Part shown: piece after piece, positions 50,080 to 62,562 of the stretch | Numbering within the stretch: the stretch's first letter is position 1 | How the letters are laid out: each line of letters starts with the position of its first letter | Assembly (NCBI RefSeq): GCF_020360975.1 | Contig: NW_025408671.1 | Span: forward strand, 4,712,001-4,776,000 | Source of the DNA: Hirsutella rhossiliensis | Lineage: Eukaryota; Ascomycota; Sordariomycetes; Hypocreales; Ophiocordycipitaceae | DNA length: 64,000 bases | Direction: 5' to 3' | Translations under genes and position numbers: made by a program | The notes under the pieces: generated by a model | The model's input: only the letters and a program-made list of their open reading frames with translations | The model's database searches: none | Told to the model about the DNA's origin: nothing

Positions 50080-53000
50080 TAAGACCGTCGGCTTTTATTA
50101 ATACTATTAAAACCTAATAGATAGAAATAAGTCCCCTTTAGACCTCTTAGCGTAACTAATACTAGTAGATATCGATATACTATAGCTAGGTCGATAGCTT
50201 ACTATTTTCCTCCGTAAGAATTTATATAGTTTATATATTATTATATTTTATAGCTAGTAGGGTTAGAATTTATAGTTATAGAGATATTAGTAGCTAGCTA
50301 AGGAAAATCGCTTCTTTTAATGCTTTTAAAAGAGCTAGTAGCTCTGCCTTCGTACTAAAAGTTATAACGGTAGCCTACTTCGAAGCTCTCTAAGTAATAG
50401 TTCCTCTAAAAAGGGATATAATATACCCCTATAAGCTCTTTCTATTTAATAAATTATCTATAAAGGACGAATCGCTTAAATAGAGGAAGATTTCAGTAGC
50501 TAATTTCCTTCCTTACCCTCCTAGGCATAGACTATATAATCTCGTTAAATAGAGATAAAGGATAGCTTTATCTACTACTTCTAAATGCCTAGGGCTAGGA
50601 TTCTAGTTATACCTAGCTAGCCGGGAGACCGTAAAAGAGATATCCGGTCTAGTAGAAATAGCTAAAAAAAGTAGGGAGCCTACCTTCTATTAATATTAGT
50701 ATTTCTCTTACTCCCTAGCTTAAAAGGACGGATTAGGTAAAAGCTCTTTATCTAATATAGGCGTAGAGGGAAGCTTCTTATCGAGGGAATTAGGGAGGAA
50801 TTTATAAGCGACCTTATCGATATAGGCGTCTTAGGTAAGCTAGATAGTCCGTTAAGACCTATTCTAAAGGATTTATATCCCTAGGAACTACTTTAGCTCC
50901 CTAAGCTTAGTTATCTTATACCTTTATTATAGGCCTTATATAGCCTCCCTAGTAGTAGCTTCTTCCTCTTTTAGGTAGGCCTAGATAATATCGTTAATAT
51001 AGAAGAAGACTATAATTTTACCCTTCTATATTATATACGGTTCCTAAGGGACTTTCTTAAAGCCTAGGGCTTTAAGAGAACCTATTAAATACTATTACTA
51101 AAGAAGGGGTAATCTTCGTAGTCCGTATAGAGCTTTCCTAAGCTATAGAACCTTTCCTAGTTATTAGAAACTAAGAGGAAGTTATATATAGATAACTTCT
51201 TCTTCCTTAAGTAGGCAGTTAATAAAGGCGTTAACTATATCTATTTAATCGAGCTCGAGGTCGAATTCTACTACTATAGCTATAAGGGTCTAAAAAGACA
51301 TCCCTACTAAGGTAGTTACCTTAGTAGGAAGATCCCCTTTTTCCTATTAATTCCTATAGATAACTAGCTAGGCTTTATACTTTTAAAGGAAGCCGTGTTT
51401 ATTAGTCTTATAGATAAAGACCTACTTATAGCTAAGGACCTATTTTCCTCTTACTTTTTCCTTAAGGACCTCTTTAAAAGACCCTATCTCTTTATATAAG
51501 GCTAGGTAGTCTTTCTAGGCCTAGAAAAACTAGTCTCTAAAAGGGTGTTTTTCTAGCTACTTTTAGTTTACTAGTAGGTCTAGGAGGTCTCTTTTATATA
51601 CCTTCCTTACTAATAGCTATAGCTTAAAAAGCTAGCCTACTATAAACGCTCCGTAGGAACCGTCTTCTATAGGCATTAGATAGAAGTTAGAAAAACGATC
51701 GAAATAGGGGAGAAACTAGTCTTCTTTTATATCGGGCCCTATACCTTCCTTTACTTCTCGAAGTAGGGATAAAAAGGCAGCTAGATAATCCTTTAAGAGA
51801 GGTACCTTTCCTACCCCCTTAAGGGTTAAGATAGGAAGACTAACTAAAAAAGCTACTTCTAGATCTTCTTCTTACGTAGGAGGAGGCATAGGTAGGTAGG
51901 CGTATTCTAGCTCTACCGCTTTCTTATAGTCTCCTTCTTCGTCTAGATTATCTAATCTAGTAGCTTCCTCTTCTTCGAAGTCGGCGTTATCCTCGACTAC
52001 TTCGACGTTAGTTTCTTTTTCTATTTCCTTATCTAGGACCTCTTTTTAAGACTATTAAAAAGGGGGGATTTAAATCTTCTAAATTAGCTAACGTTATAAG
52101 AGTAAGAGGGGCTATTAATCCCTCTTTCTATCGAAGAAGCTAAATTCGTTAAAAATTATATCCCTAGTCGAAATAACCTTTTATAAAAGAGGAATCTAGA
52201 TCTAGAAGATATTTATAGAATTATAACTAATAAGGTAACTAATAAAGGCTCTAGGATTAAGCTTTCTTTTCTTCTTCCTTTTTAGCTATATATCGGTAGT
52301 TATTATATATACCTTATAGCCGTAGGCATAAAGGTAAGCTAGCGAGGCCCTCTTCTTTATAAAGAGCTCGAAGGGAGATTTCTAGTTTATTCCTTAGGTC
52401 TTAAAAAAGGTCTCTAGGTCCTTATAGTCCCTTAGTCCCCTAGGGTCCCTTAGGGTCCGGTTCCGAAGGTAATAGGCGGTCTTAACGACTTCCCTTTAAA
52501 GGTCGTATAGAAGCCTTATAGTAAGTCTTATCGTATAGGCCCTTTCTATTATAGTACCCCTTAATCTTTCTACCCCTCCGTTCTAGGCCTAGGTATTTAG
52601 TACTAACGGGAGGGGTAAAATGCCCCTTTTTCGAAGCTAATTTAAGATATCCTTTATAAATAGCTCTCTATTAAACCGTATCTTCTTTACCTCGTAGCTA
52701 AAGTAGGATTTTATCTAGTTAATAAAGTCTTAGAGGGCAGACTAGTTATACTTACTTAGGTAGGTCTATAAGAAATAGGGGAAAACTATCCCTAAAAAAG
52801 CGTCTATAAAAAACATTACCCTAATAAAGCTTTCCTAGTCCTTAGAGACGTCGGTCTAGTTAACCTAAATTTCCTTATATAGCTAGTCTAGCTATAAAGG
52901 CGTTCGTCTAGAAATTCGTCTCTTAGTCTTTCCTTAGCTATAGTATTTATATTTAACGGTCTTTAAGCCCTTTATTTATACGCCCTATTATTATCCTAGC

Positions 53001-53450
53001 TTATATAAAGCTAGGGGGCCCGGGTAACTAAGTCGTACGTACTAAAGAAGACCGTCTCCTTAGGCTACTAGAAGAGGGTCCTTTATAGTAGACCTATTCC
53101 TCTTAGTAGGGAAAGCTAACTTCTTAAGAGATTCCTTCCTAAGGATAGGTCGGAATTCGAGAATAAATTAACCGAATTTCTCCTCGATAAGCTTAATAGT
53201 TTAATTCTTCTAGACTAGCCTTATAGGCTTAGACGTTATATCCTAGAAGATTCCTTCCTCTCGAAGATAGCGGAAGGAAATTAAGCTCGTTAAAAATTAA
53301 GGGTAAAAAGCTACCCTTTTTCTTCGAAGAATTTATATAGACCTATTAGGTAATTTCATCGTAAAATTTACCCTTCTATATCCCTCTATCTATATAGTTA
53401 ATTCCCTAGTAATAAGATATTCCTTTTATGCCTTTTTAAAGGACCGGAAT
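50080..53450 (-). pseudogene. Copia pol remnant: integrase, RT, RNase H
   Basis: Reading the minus strand, the integrase C-terminal part at about 52,480-52,280 gives YLRNRTLRDPRG, then SPFELFIKKRASLAYLYAYG, typical of copia. The RT begins near 51,420 (VFIYKTNKHGFL followed by a KYKA block). The active site is near 50,990-51,020, where FFYINDI stands in place of FYVDDI, with Asp changed to Asn by a G-to-A transition. Many TAA/TAG stops; inactive. Confidence 0.85.
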
Positions 53451-55052
53451 TATAAGAGTATATTATAGATATCGAGGGAAGTACTAAAGTTAAGGATAGC
53501 TGATTTTCGTAGGGGATAGTCGGAGGGTCCTAACGGTTAGTCTTACTAATCTATAGGGAAGACGAATACTAGATTTACTATACTAACGATTTTCCCTCGA
53601 ATTTATAGCTTAAATAAGGGCAGCGGCATTATTAGTTACTATTTCTTAGTAACCTAAATCTTATCTATCTTCTTCTATAACGAGGGGTCCTCCTTAAGAG
53701 ACTATTATATTATTTCTTATAGCCTCTTTAAAGGATTAAATCCTTTAGGTCGGTTTTCCTCGAAGACTTATTAGTATTATAATAATAGATAACCTAGGGA
53801 TTTATATACTAGGTAGCTATTTCGTCGTTTAGTCTTTTATTTCTTCGAGGAATCCTCGTCCCGATCTAAAAGGTCTGCTTAAAAACCCCCCCTTTTTACC
53901 CCTTATTATTAATTTTAACGAAGAGGTTCGATTTCGACTAGTTCCTTAATTTTTCGACTAACGGACTAAAAGGTCTATTAGGGGACTAGTCGGGCCGGTC
54001 TAACTAACGGGACCGGGGCCGGGCCTAGAGTAAGAGGCGGAGCCAGGGCCGGGCCTAGGGTAGCTGTTAAAGACGGTGTTAATACTCTTAAGGGAGGAGG
54101 AGCTAGAGGGGCAATAGCTATAGTAGCAGTAGCGGGAGCCGCAGTAATAAGGGCTATAGCAGCTATAGGGGCAGTAGGTCGAGCTGTCTAGGTCGAGTAC
54201 TAGCTATAAAGGAATAAGACTACTTACTATTATACTCTAGCAGCCTCTTCGTTTAGTTCCCGGCTAGCTTCTTAAAAGATAGTTAAGTAACTATTACTAA
54301 TAAGCTTTATTAGCAGAGATATATCCTATAGCTACTAGCTAGAAAGAGCTTCTATAAGGAAGTATTAGTTAGCTTCCTTAAGGATTTCTTCTTACTTAGT
54401 TAGCTATAAAAAAGCTAGTAAGTTCCTAGTAAAAAAGGCTCCTAGGTATACTATATAAGTCTTCTTAATACGGTTAGTTATATAGCCCCTTAAGGGAGCT
54501 ATTAAGGTCTCTAGCTTTAAAAGCTACTACCTAGGAGTCTCTTCCTCTTAAAGAGAGATTAGCTTTACGGTACTAACGGATTCCGTTATTACTATACGTA
54601 TAGTAGTTAGTAGCTTTATCTTATAAAGGTATTCCTTACGGTGACTCTTATAGTTACCTAAGGTAGTAGAAAAAGCTCTTTATTATACGGAGGTTAGCTC
54701 GGAGAAGAGGGAAGCTCCTTCTATAAATTCTATTACCCTAGGATAAATAGGGGGCTTAAGAGGGTCCTACTTATTAAAGAAGACTAAATTATAAATAGTT
54801 CTATCTATACGAGCCTATAGCTCTTTTACCTACTTATCCTAATCTTAGGGCTTTATAAGAATCGTCCTATAGACTATAAGGATAGTAAAGGAGTCGGTTT
54901 TCGTTATTATTATAAGGAAGGGTAGAAAAGTCGGTTAAAAATTAGCTTTTCTAGTAAGAGGGGTAAAAGGGAGCTATAAGGGATATAAGAAAGGTGCCTT
55001 TTATAGTAGCTAGAAGGTATAGGAATTCTATTCCTCTTAGGCTTATAACTCT

Positions 55053-55526
55053 CGTAAAGAGAGATATAAGAAGTATATAAAAATATATAAAGGTAAAATT
55101 AAAAGTAAGGGGTTAGATAGGTAGGGTAGAGAGATTTAATTCTTACTAAGGTAATAATAAAGGTAAGGGAGTAATTATTATATTGCCTTTATTCTGCTTC
55201 TTTCCTTTATCTAACGCCCCTCCTTATACCTATCTAGTATCTTAATTAATAAAGAAGATCCTACTTAAAGAAGCTACTAATATCCTTTTAACTACTAAGC
55301 TTTTTACTAGTTTTTCCCTTCCTTTCTAGCCGTTACTAGTATATCCGTCTTATCTCTCGCTACCTTTATAGGAAGCTATCGCTACTTTTACTTCCCTTTA
55401 TACCCCTACCCTCCTCTTTATACCTCTTTTTAGCTCCTTCTTTAAAACCTATTTTTTAGCTTCTTAGGTGCCTTATACTAAGGGATATCTCTAATAACTA
55501 TAAAATTAAGCTATGCTTTACGATAC
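55053..55526 (-). repeat. Copia LTR, right copy (5' LTR of the element)
   Basis: 474 bp direct repeat of 49170-49643. Differences between the two copies are mainly C/T and G/A changes. Confidence 0.87.
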
Positions 55527-55587
55527 CTATACTTAACTTTTATATTTCCTAGGACGGTTCTATAATATAAATATAATAATACTCTAG

Positions 55588-55773
55588 TATAAGAGTCTTT
55601 AACAATTATAGGTTATAGGCTTAGGCTATAGCCTAAGCTATATAGTTATATATAGAGGGCTAGATCCTATATATATATATATAGGCTAGCTATATATAAA
55701 AAAGCTCGGTATAGCTTATTAATATTATCTTATAAATAGCACTTATATATACGCCTCTACTTACTCTATAATA
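55588..55773 (+). repeat. 5' LTR of the second gypsy element
   Basis: Begins TATAAGAGTC, ends CTCTATAATA. It contains an imperfect palindrome built on GGCTTAGGCTATAGCCTAAGC and a TATA-rich run. Confidence 0.8.
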
Positions 55774-55849
55774 GTATAAGCTATTAACTAATAGATATAA
55801 TAGATATCTCTTTAAAGAGGGTACTACCTCCTTAAGGAAGTACCTTACC

Positions 55850-56900
55850 CTTTCTTAGACGGATAAGAAGTATCGTAGCTATCTTAGAAGCGATTAAAAG
55901 CGCAATAGCTAGTAAGAAGGATAAGGTTCTCGCTATACTAAGGGAGCTATCTATAAGACTAGCTCTAACCTATATAACCTCTTTAACGCTAGTTATAGTA
56001 GTAATACTACTAACGTAGAAGCCGCTCCCTTAGCTAACTTAAGATAGTAAGCTAAAGTCCTTTTACTTTTTCTTTAGCTAGCTATAAATAAAGTTTATAA
56101 CTAATAAGAAATAGGGCTTAAATAGCTATCGCGATATAGCGTAGTATTTACTCTTTTATATACTACTAAAGCCTTAGATATAGTAGATCTTTAGATTCTA
56201 AGATAAGGGTAGCCTTAAGGGTAAACGCGACCTATAAGACTTCTTTTAATACCTTATATAAACGTTTAGCAACGTATAAGAGTAGGAGAAGGCGTAAGAT
56301 AAGCTATAGACCCTTAAGTAAAAAGATAGATAAACCTTTAGCGAATTCCTCTTTAATTTTAAAGAGACGCTCTTATAAGTAGCGGGGACTATAGTATAAG
56401 AAGATAGCGCGAAGCTTATATAGCTATAGAATTCGATTACGCTAGCCCTATAAGAGCTACTTATCCTTATAATTATACCTACTAACTATAGCGAGTATAT
56501 AAGCTAGTTAATAAAGGTAGTATAAGGCTATAAGTAAACGCTGCGTTTTTAAAAGCTCTATAAGCGCACGCTATATAGTAGTAATAGGATTACTGCCCTT
56601 TTATAAGATAAATAACTAGCTATTAATATAGATAGGGATACCTTAATATCGGCTACCTATATAGACTAAGCTAAACGTAGTAAGAAGACGCCGTTAACTA
56701 ACCCCTATACCGCTTTATACTTTAAGTAGTAGGCGAAGTAAGTAATAAGCGATAAAATTAAAAAGAGGAAAGCTAATAGCTACTACTTATATTACGGCGC
56801 GTTTATATACTTTATATTAAAATACTCCTTCCTTTTAGCTAAGCGGCCTATAGCGGTTTAAGTAGTAAAGATAGAACCGCTCCTTACCTTAAACGATAAG
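55850..56900 (+). pseudogene. Second gypsy element: gag remnant
   Basis: Decayed plus-strand frame ending in a zinc-knuckle-like stretch near 56,785-56,850 (pattern YYLYYGAFIYF followed by LAKRPIAV), with Cys/His replaced by Tyr. Assigned mainly from its position before protease. Confidence 0.6.
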
Positions 56901-56999
56901 AAGTACTCCGCCCCCTTTAGCTTAAAGGAAAAAGAGTAGCTCTAAAGTAAAGATAGGCTCTAAAGCCTTAATTACTAGTACTAGTAAAAGAGAAAGAGA

Positions 57000-59900
57000 A
57001 ATTATCCGCTTATATAAAAGAGGAGCTTACTTTAATATAGGTTATAATTAATAACTCCTTACTTATCGCTGCTCTTATAGATAAGGGCTACTAGTACTAC
57101 GCTATAGTCGACGAGGCGCTTATATAAGAGATATAAGTACTAGTAGAAAAGACCGCCCTAAGGTAAGTAAAGGGCGCCTTAAGCGTAATAGAAAGTATAG
57201 TAATTAAGGGTATTATATAGCTAGCTATAAAGGTTAACGGCTACTATAAGCTTATTATAGCCTATATAATCTCTTAACTAAAGTTTCCCTTAATCTTTAA
57301 GAAACCTTAGTTATTATATATAAAGTTATACTTAGTTTTATACTAAAAGAAGCTATAGTTTAGGCCTATATAATAATAGGTCTACTATAACGATAGTTTT
57401 ATAGGCGTAGGACTAAGCGTATAAGCTTTATACTTAGCTTAAGAAGTCCTTACCTTTATCTTTATAGGAACTATATAATAGGTAGAGCGGGAGGAAGGCT
57501 AAGTAGCGGCTAGTATAGCGGTTTATATAGTTAGCTTAGCGGATATCGATAAAGCCCTTTAAATAAAGAAGCTAAAGTCGACCGCTAAGCTATAGTAGTA
57601 AATACTAAAGCGCTTTTATAACCTTTTACTACTATTTAAGTCTTAGGAAGTAAATAAGCTTAACTTATATAAGCTAAGGGTAGACTATAGGATTATACTC
57701 TATACTAATAAAAAAGGGTAGGAACTACTTATACTATTTAAACCGCTATATAGTATATTATACGCGGAGCTACTAGTACTAAAAAAAACGCTAAGGGACC
57801 TCTTAAATAAAGCTTTTATTTAAGTAAGTAGCTTTAAAGTAAGAGCGCTAGTTTTATTTGTATATAAACTAAGGGGCAGGATATAGTTTTATTATAACTA
57901 TAAGGCCTTAAATATAATTATAAGGCTAGACCGCTACCCCTTACCCTTAATCTTAGATATACTCTATAACCTCTTAAAAGTAAAGTAGTTTATAAAGCTA
58001 GATATAAAGTAAGCGTTCTATAAAGTATAGATCTTAAAGGGTAATAAGTAAAAGATAGCGTTCTATATATACTATAGCTTATTTAAGTAAATAGTAACGC
58101 TCTTTAGCTTTTTAAGAGCGCCCGCTACCTTTTAGTATTATATTAATAATATACTTTAAGACTTCCTTAATAAGTTCGCCTCTATATATATAAATAATAT
58201 CCTTATCTATATAAGCGGCTCTTATAAGGACTATATATAGAAGGTATAAAGGGTCTTAAAGCGCCTCTAACTTTATAAGCTTTACTTTAACTTAAATAAG
58301 TATGAATTTAGGGTTAAAAGGGTTAAGTACCTAGGCTTTATTATCTATATAGGTATAGGTATATAAGCGGATCCTATAAAGATCTAAGCGATTTAAGACT
58401 AAGCGGCCCTAACTATATAAATAAGCGTATAGAGCTTTCTTAGGTTCGCGAACTATTATAGGATATTTATTAAGGGCTTCTTATATATTATAATACCCTT
58501 AAATAAGATTACTAGGAAAAGGACTACTTTTTATTAAAGGCTTATATAGGAAAGAGCGTTTTATACGCTTAAAGACCTATTTTTATAAGTATTAGTATTA
58601 CTTTAGTAGGACTTTAACTAGTCTACGTTAGTTAAAGCGGACTATAGCGGCTAGGCACTTAAAGGGACGCTTTTTTAAGAGGTAAATAAGCAAAAGTAAC
58701 TAATAGCGTTTTACTCTTATAAGCTAACCTTAGTAAAGCGGAATTACGCTATTTACGATAAGGAGATACTAGCGATTATTAGCTACCTTAAGTAATAGTA
58801 AGTAAAGCTCTAGAGCTATAAGAGCTTCGAAGTTCTTATAAATTATAGGAACCTTAAGTACTTTATAACCCGCTAGTACCTCTTAAAGTAATAGGCCCGC
58901 TAAGCGGAGTACCTTTTATACTTTAATATCGCGATTAAGTACTAGCTAGGGCGGGACTCTATAGTACTAAATACGCTTTCTTAGCGAGATTAAAACCAGC
59001 TAATAAAAGTAGATATTAAAGCGCGAGACCTATAGCTTATCCTATAAAAAGCGCTATAGACTTATATAAGAGCTTCCTTAATAGAGGAAGGTATAAAGCT
59101 AATAGATAGGCGCCTCCCTATACCCCTACCTTAGTCTAAGGAGGAGGGATAGACCGGCCCTAAAGCGCGCGCGGTAAGGGTATTTTAAGATAAAGCCCTT
59201 TAACACTTATAGGATAGGATATTATCTCTTAACTATACTTATAATAGTATACGCCGCGCTATTAAGTTTAGTATATAACGCTTAAATCTAAAGCTAAAGC
59301 TAAAAGTATAAGTAGCTAACTATTATATCGATTTATAAGGGCACTTATATTAGCGGGGGAGACTATAGGTACTAGGTATACTATATACTATAGAAGCTAA
59401 GGAGAAAGATAGACCGCTAGAGCTAGATAAGTAAAACGAGCTCTAAGGGAGGCTAGTTTAGCTTATATATAACTCTAGTATTATAAGTTACCTAAGCTAG
59501 TAAGGTATAGTAGCTAGCCTTATAAAAGACTTTTACTAGCTCCTCTTATAATACTATATTTATTACTTCCTTTATAACTATAATATCTATAGCTATACTA
59601 AGATCTAGAAAGTATAGCTTAAGGGACTACTTAAGTAGCTTTTAGTGCCTAACTAGTTCTATATATATATATAGATAGACTTTATAACGGACCTCTTACT
59701 TATAAAAGGTAGTAACTACTATATATAGGTAATTAAGGACCGACTTAGTAAGTCTATAGTATTAAAGCTAATACCGTTTATAGATATAAAGTCTTATATA
59801 GAGCGCTTCCTATAGTACTAAGCCCGCTTATATAGCTAGCTAGCCTTTATTATAAGCAATAAAGGATCGAATTAAACTAGCCGCTTTTAATAGTACCTAT

Positions 59901-60750
59901 ACTAGTTACTATAAATTATATAGCTACTTAGTATAGTATATTACTTATAGACCGATAAAGGGCCTAAAAGGGTTAACTAAGAAGTATAGGCTTACTTATA
60001 GGCTATTATAGCCTATAACTAAGTAGACTAAGACTAGTAGCTCCTTATAGCCTAACTTATATTAAATAGTAAACTATATACCTTTATTAAGATAGCCCCT
60101 TTCCTTATAATATATAGCTTTAAACTACTTTTATTAGTTCCCTTTACTATAAATATAATAGTAAAGTAGTATAGTAATTTATTATTAAAAGGCTATACTA
60201 CTATATTTATATAAAAGCTATAAGAGACTATAGATTATTACTAATCTACGATAGCCGCTATAGTATAATATTAAAAGTAATACGCTAATAAGACTAAGGC
60301 TTTAATAAATAGGTTTATAGTAAGAGATAAGGTATAGCTAGACCTTTATAACTATAGGTTAGTATAGCTAAAGAAGAAGCTTAACTAGCTATATATAAAG
60401 TTTATAGTATAGAGAGTTATTAGCTTATAAGTTATAGAGCTCGATAGTCTTTTAATAGGGGTCTATAATAAGATTAACGTAGACCTCCTTTATAGAGCCT
60501 CCTTTAACCTACTACTTAAATAAGAAATAGCGGACGCTTAACCGCCTATAATTAAAGTAAAGAGAAAGGATAAGTTTAAAGTTAAAGAGATATAAGCCGC
60601 GCGCTAGAAAAGGGTTAGTAAAGGGAAACGCTAAGAGGTCCTCGTTAAGTAATATAGGTATCTCGACCTTATATAAGAACCTATATATAAGTTTATAAGA
60701 GCTATAGCCCTTAATAAGTTTAAGGCTTTATTTAGGCTAGTAAATAAGAA
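57000..60750 (+). pseudogene. Second gypsy element: pol remnant
   Basis: Protease near 57,045-57,110 (SLLIAALIDKGY, where DTG-type site is altered). RT at about 57,910-58,240 (RLDRYPLPLILDIL, FIKLDIK, RAPATF and the active site YINNI in place of YVDDI). RNase H at about 58,700-58,800 (LIAFYSYKLT, RNYAIYDKEILAII). Integrase at about 59,560-59,890 (LKGLLK, IDFITDLLLIKGSNYY, VIKDRLSKSIVLK, AFIISNKGSN). A weak chromodomain-like stretch is near 60,640-60,730. All interrupted by stops. Confidence 0.83.
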
Positions 60751-60879
60751 TAATAGACTAATAAACTATTAATAGTAGCTTAAGCTAGGACTATAAAGTA
60801 AATAAAGTAAAGTAAGTAGTTATAATAACGCGAGCGTAATAATATAAGTAGAGATAAAAATAGCGTTTATTTTAAGGTA

Positions 60880-61760
60880 GAGCCCTTAAACTACTTAGAC
60901 CTACTCCTTATCCTTACTTTTATTATTATCGTTATCTTTATCTTTATTACCTTCCTTTATCTTATTAGCGGCGGCGGCGCTCTTTAAGGTGCTTAAGCGG
61001 CCTTCTAAGCCTATAAGCTAGTTAGTAGTAGCGGCGGCTTTAAGGGCGGTAGAAGTAAGAGGGAGGCGGCTAGTAGTAGTAGTAGGGGTAGTAGCGGGTA
61101 TAGGTAAGGGGACCGCTAATAAAGCGATAAAGGTAGTATCCTTAGTACTAAGGGAGTTAATAGCGGAAGTAAAAGAGCTAAAGGAGAGGAACTTACTTAA
61201 GGATAAGGCCCTAGTACTTAAGGGCGCGGAGATTATAGTAAGCGGCGGCGGCGGCGGTAAGGCGCTTCTTAGTAGCCCCCTATATCTACCTATACGCGCT
61301 AGCCTTTTAAGCTAACGCTATAGTAAGTAAGATAAGAGGCGCCGCCTTATAAGTATAGCTAGTATATACATACTAATAATAATTACTATTATAGCGGCGC
61401 TTAGCTTAGTCGGCGTAAGGGAGCTCTTACGATATATACTATATATAAGGGGCCGCGCGGGCGGCTCTAGCCTATACTTAGCGCTTATACTTTAAGAAGT
61501 TAGCGGAAAAGAGCTACTACGCTCGCTAGGTAGCGGACTTATAAGGGTAGTAAAGGCGGAGGTAGGGGTAGAGGGGCTAGGCGTTATAGGCGGCGGTAGG
61601 GACGGCGTCGTTACTTAAAAGGGCAATATAAGGGCGGCTAGCGTAGTAGAGGTAGAGGCGGCGGTAGTAAGCGCGGTTATAGGGGCATAAGTAAGAGCGG
61701 CGGTAGCGGCGGAGTTATTATTAGCCGCGCTTAATATAGCGTCGATAAATAACTTTATAT
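60880..61760. other. GCC/GCG-rich segment between integrase and 3' LTR of the second gypsy element
   Basis: Unlike the surrounding TpA-rich DNA this stretch has many GCGGCG and GTAGTA triplets. Between about 60,950 and 61,320 a plus-strand frame is largely open and reads as a helical segment (LRELIAEVKELKERNLLKDK) flanked by Gly/Ala/Val runs; the minus strand also has a long frame. Function unknown. It occupies the same relative place as the antisense frame in the first chromovirus. Confidence 0.4.
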
Positions 61761-62374
61761 ACTCTAAGAAAAATAAAGAGGGAGAGAGAGAGGTAAATAT
61801 ATCTATTATAAAAGTTAGTATAATAAACCGCGGCCTTTTACTTTATAAGATAAAAGACTTATTAATTAAAGTTATTATTATTACTATTATTACTATTATT
61901 ACTATAGCTATTCTTATAAGTACTTATTAATAAGGTAGCTTATATAGCTAGGAATAAGCTAATACCTTAAGTAAAGTAGAACTTACTTATTACTACTATT
62001 ACTATAGTTAAAGAAGAAAGAGAAAGAAAGAAAAGAAAGAAAAAGGATGCCTTTTTATATACCCCTTAGTAAAGGAGGCTACTTAAGGCTAAGGGGATAG
62101 GTAACCTAAGACCTATATAGGTCTAGGCCGGCCGCTAGCCGCCTAAGGGCGTATATAATAAGCCGCGCTCTTATTTATATAGCTAGCCGGCTAATAAGTA
62201 TAGAGCTAAGTACCGGCTACCTAGGTTAATAAGTATAGGAATAATAAAGCTAGTAAGGCTAGTATAATTAACGAAAAAGGGTAAGGTAGAGCTATTAGTA
62301 TAAGGAGCCTAAGGCCTAGTTATATAAAAGCTATTAATAAGGTAGCGCCGCGCTATACTAAAAGGAGGGTATTA

Positions 62375-62562
62375 TATAAAAGTCTTTAACTATTATAAGT
62401 TATAGGCTTAGGCTATAGCCTAAGCTATATAGTTATATATAAAGGGCTAAATCCTATATATATATATATATAGGCTAGCTATATATAAAAAAGCTTAGTA
62501 TAGCTTATTAATATTATCTTATAAATAGTATATATATATATACCTTTACTTACTTTATAATA
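62375..62562 (+). repeat. 3' LTR of the second gypsy element
   Basis: 188 bp, begins TATAAAAGTC and ends CTTTATAATA. Aligns with 55588-55773 across its length with small differences and a longer TA run. Confidence 0.8.

Larger units (their letters stand above)
49170..55526 (-). mobile_element. Ty1/copia LTR retrotransposon, RIP-inactivated
   Basis: 6.36 kb with two 474-bp direct repeats at its ends; coding strand is minus. Integrase remnants (about 52,270-53,450) lie upstream of reverse transcriptase (about 50,900-51,450), the order that defines Ty1/copia. RNase H and the element 3' end should lie at 50,100-50,700. Gag should lie near 54,000-55,000 but is not clearly recognised. It interrupts the LINE. 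I could not find a convincing target duplication, perhaps because of later point mutations or a boundary error of one or two bases. Confidence 0.85.
55588..62562 (+). mobile_element. Second Ty3/gypsy element, heavily RIP-mutated
   Basis: About 6.98 kb between two short terminal repeats (186 and 188 bp). A purine tract AAAAGGAGGGTATTA precedes the right repeat. On the plus strand gag, protease, RT, RNase H and integrase can be followed in order. It differs in sequence from the first chromovirus and is almost completely free of CpA and TpG, so it is more heavily mutated. The bases flanking the repeats (TCTAG left, TTTAA right) could be one target duplication changed by two transitions, but this is tentative. 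Confidence 0.85.
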
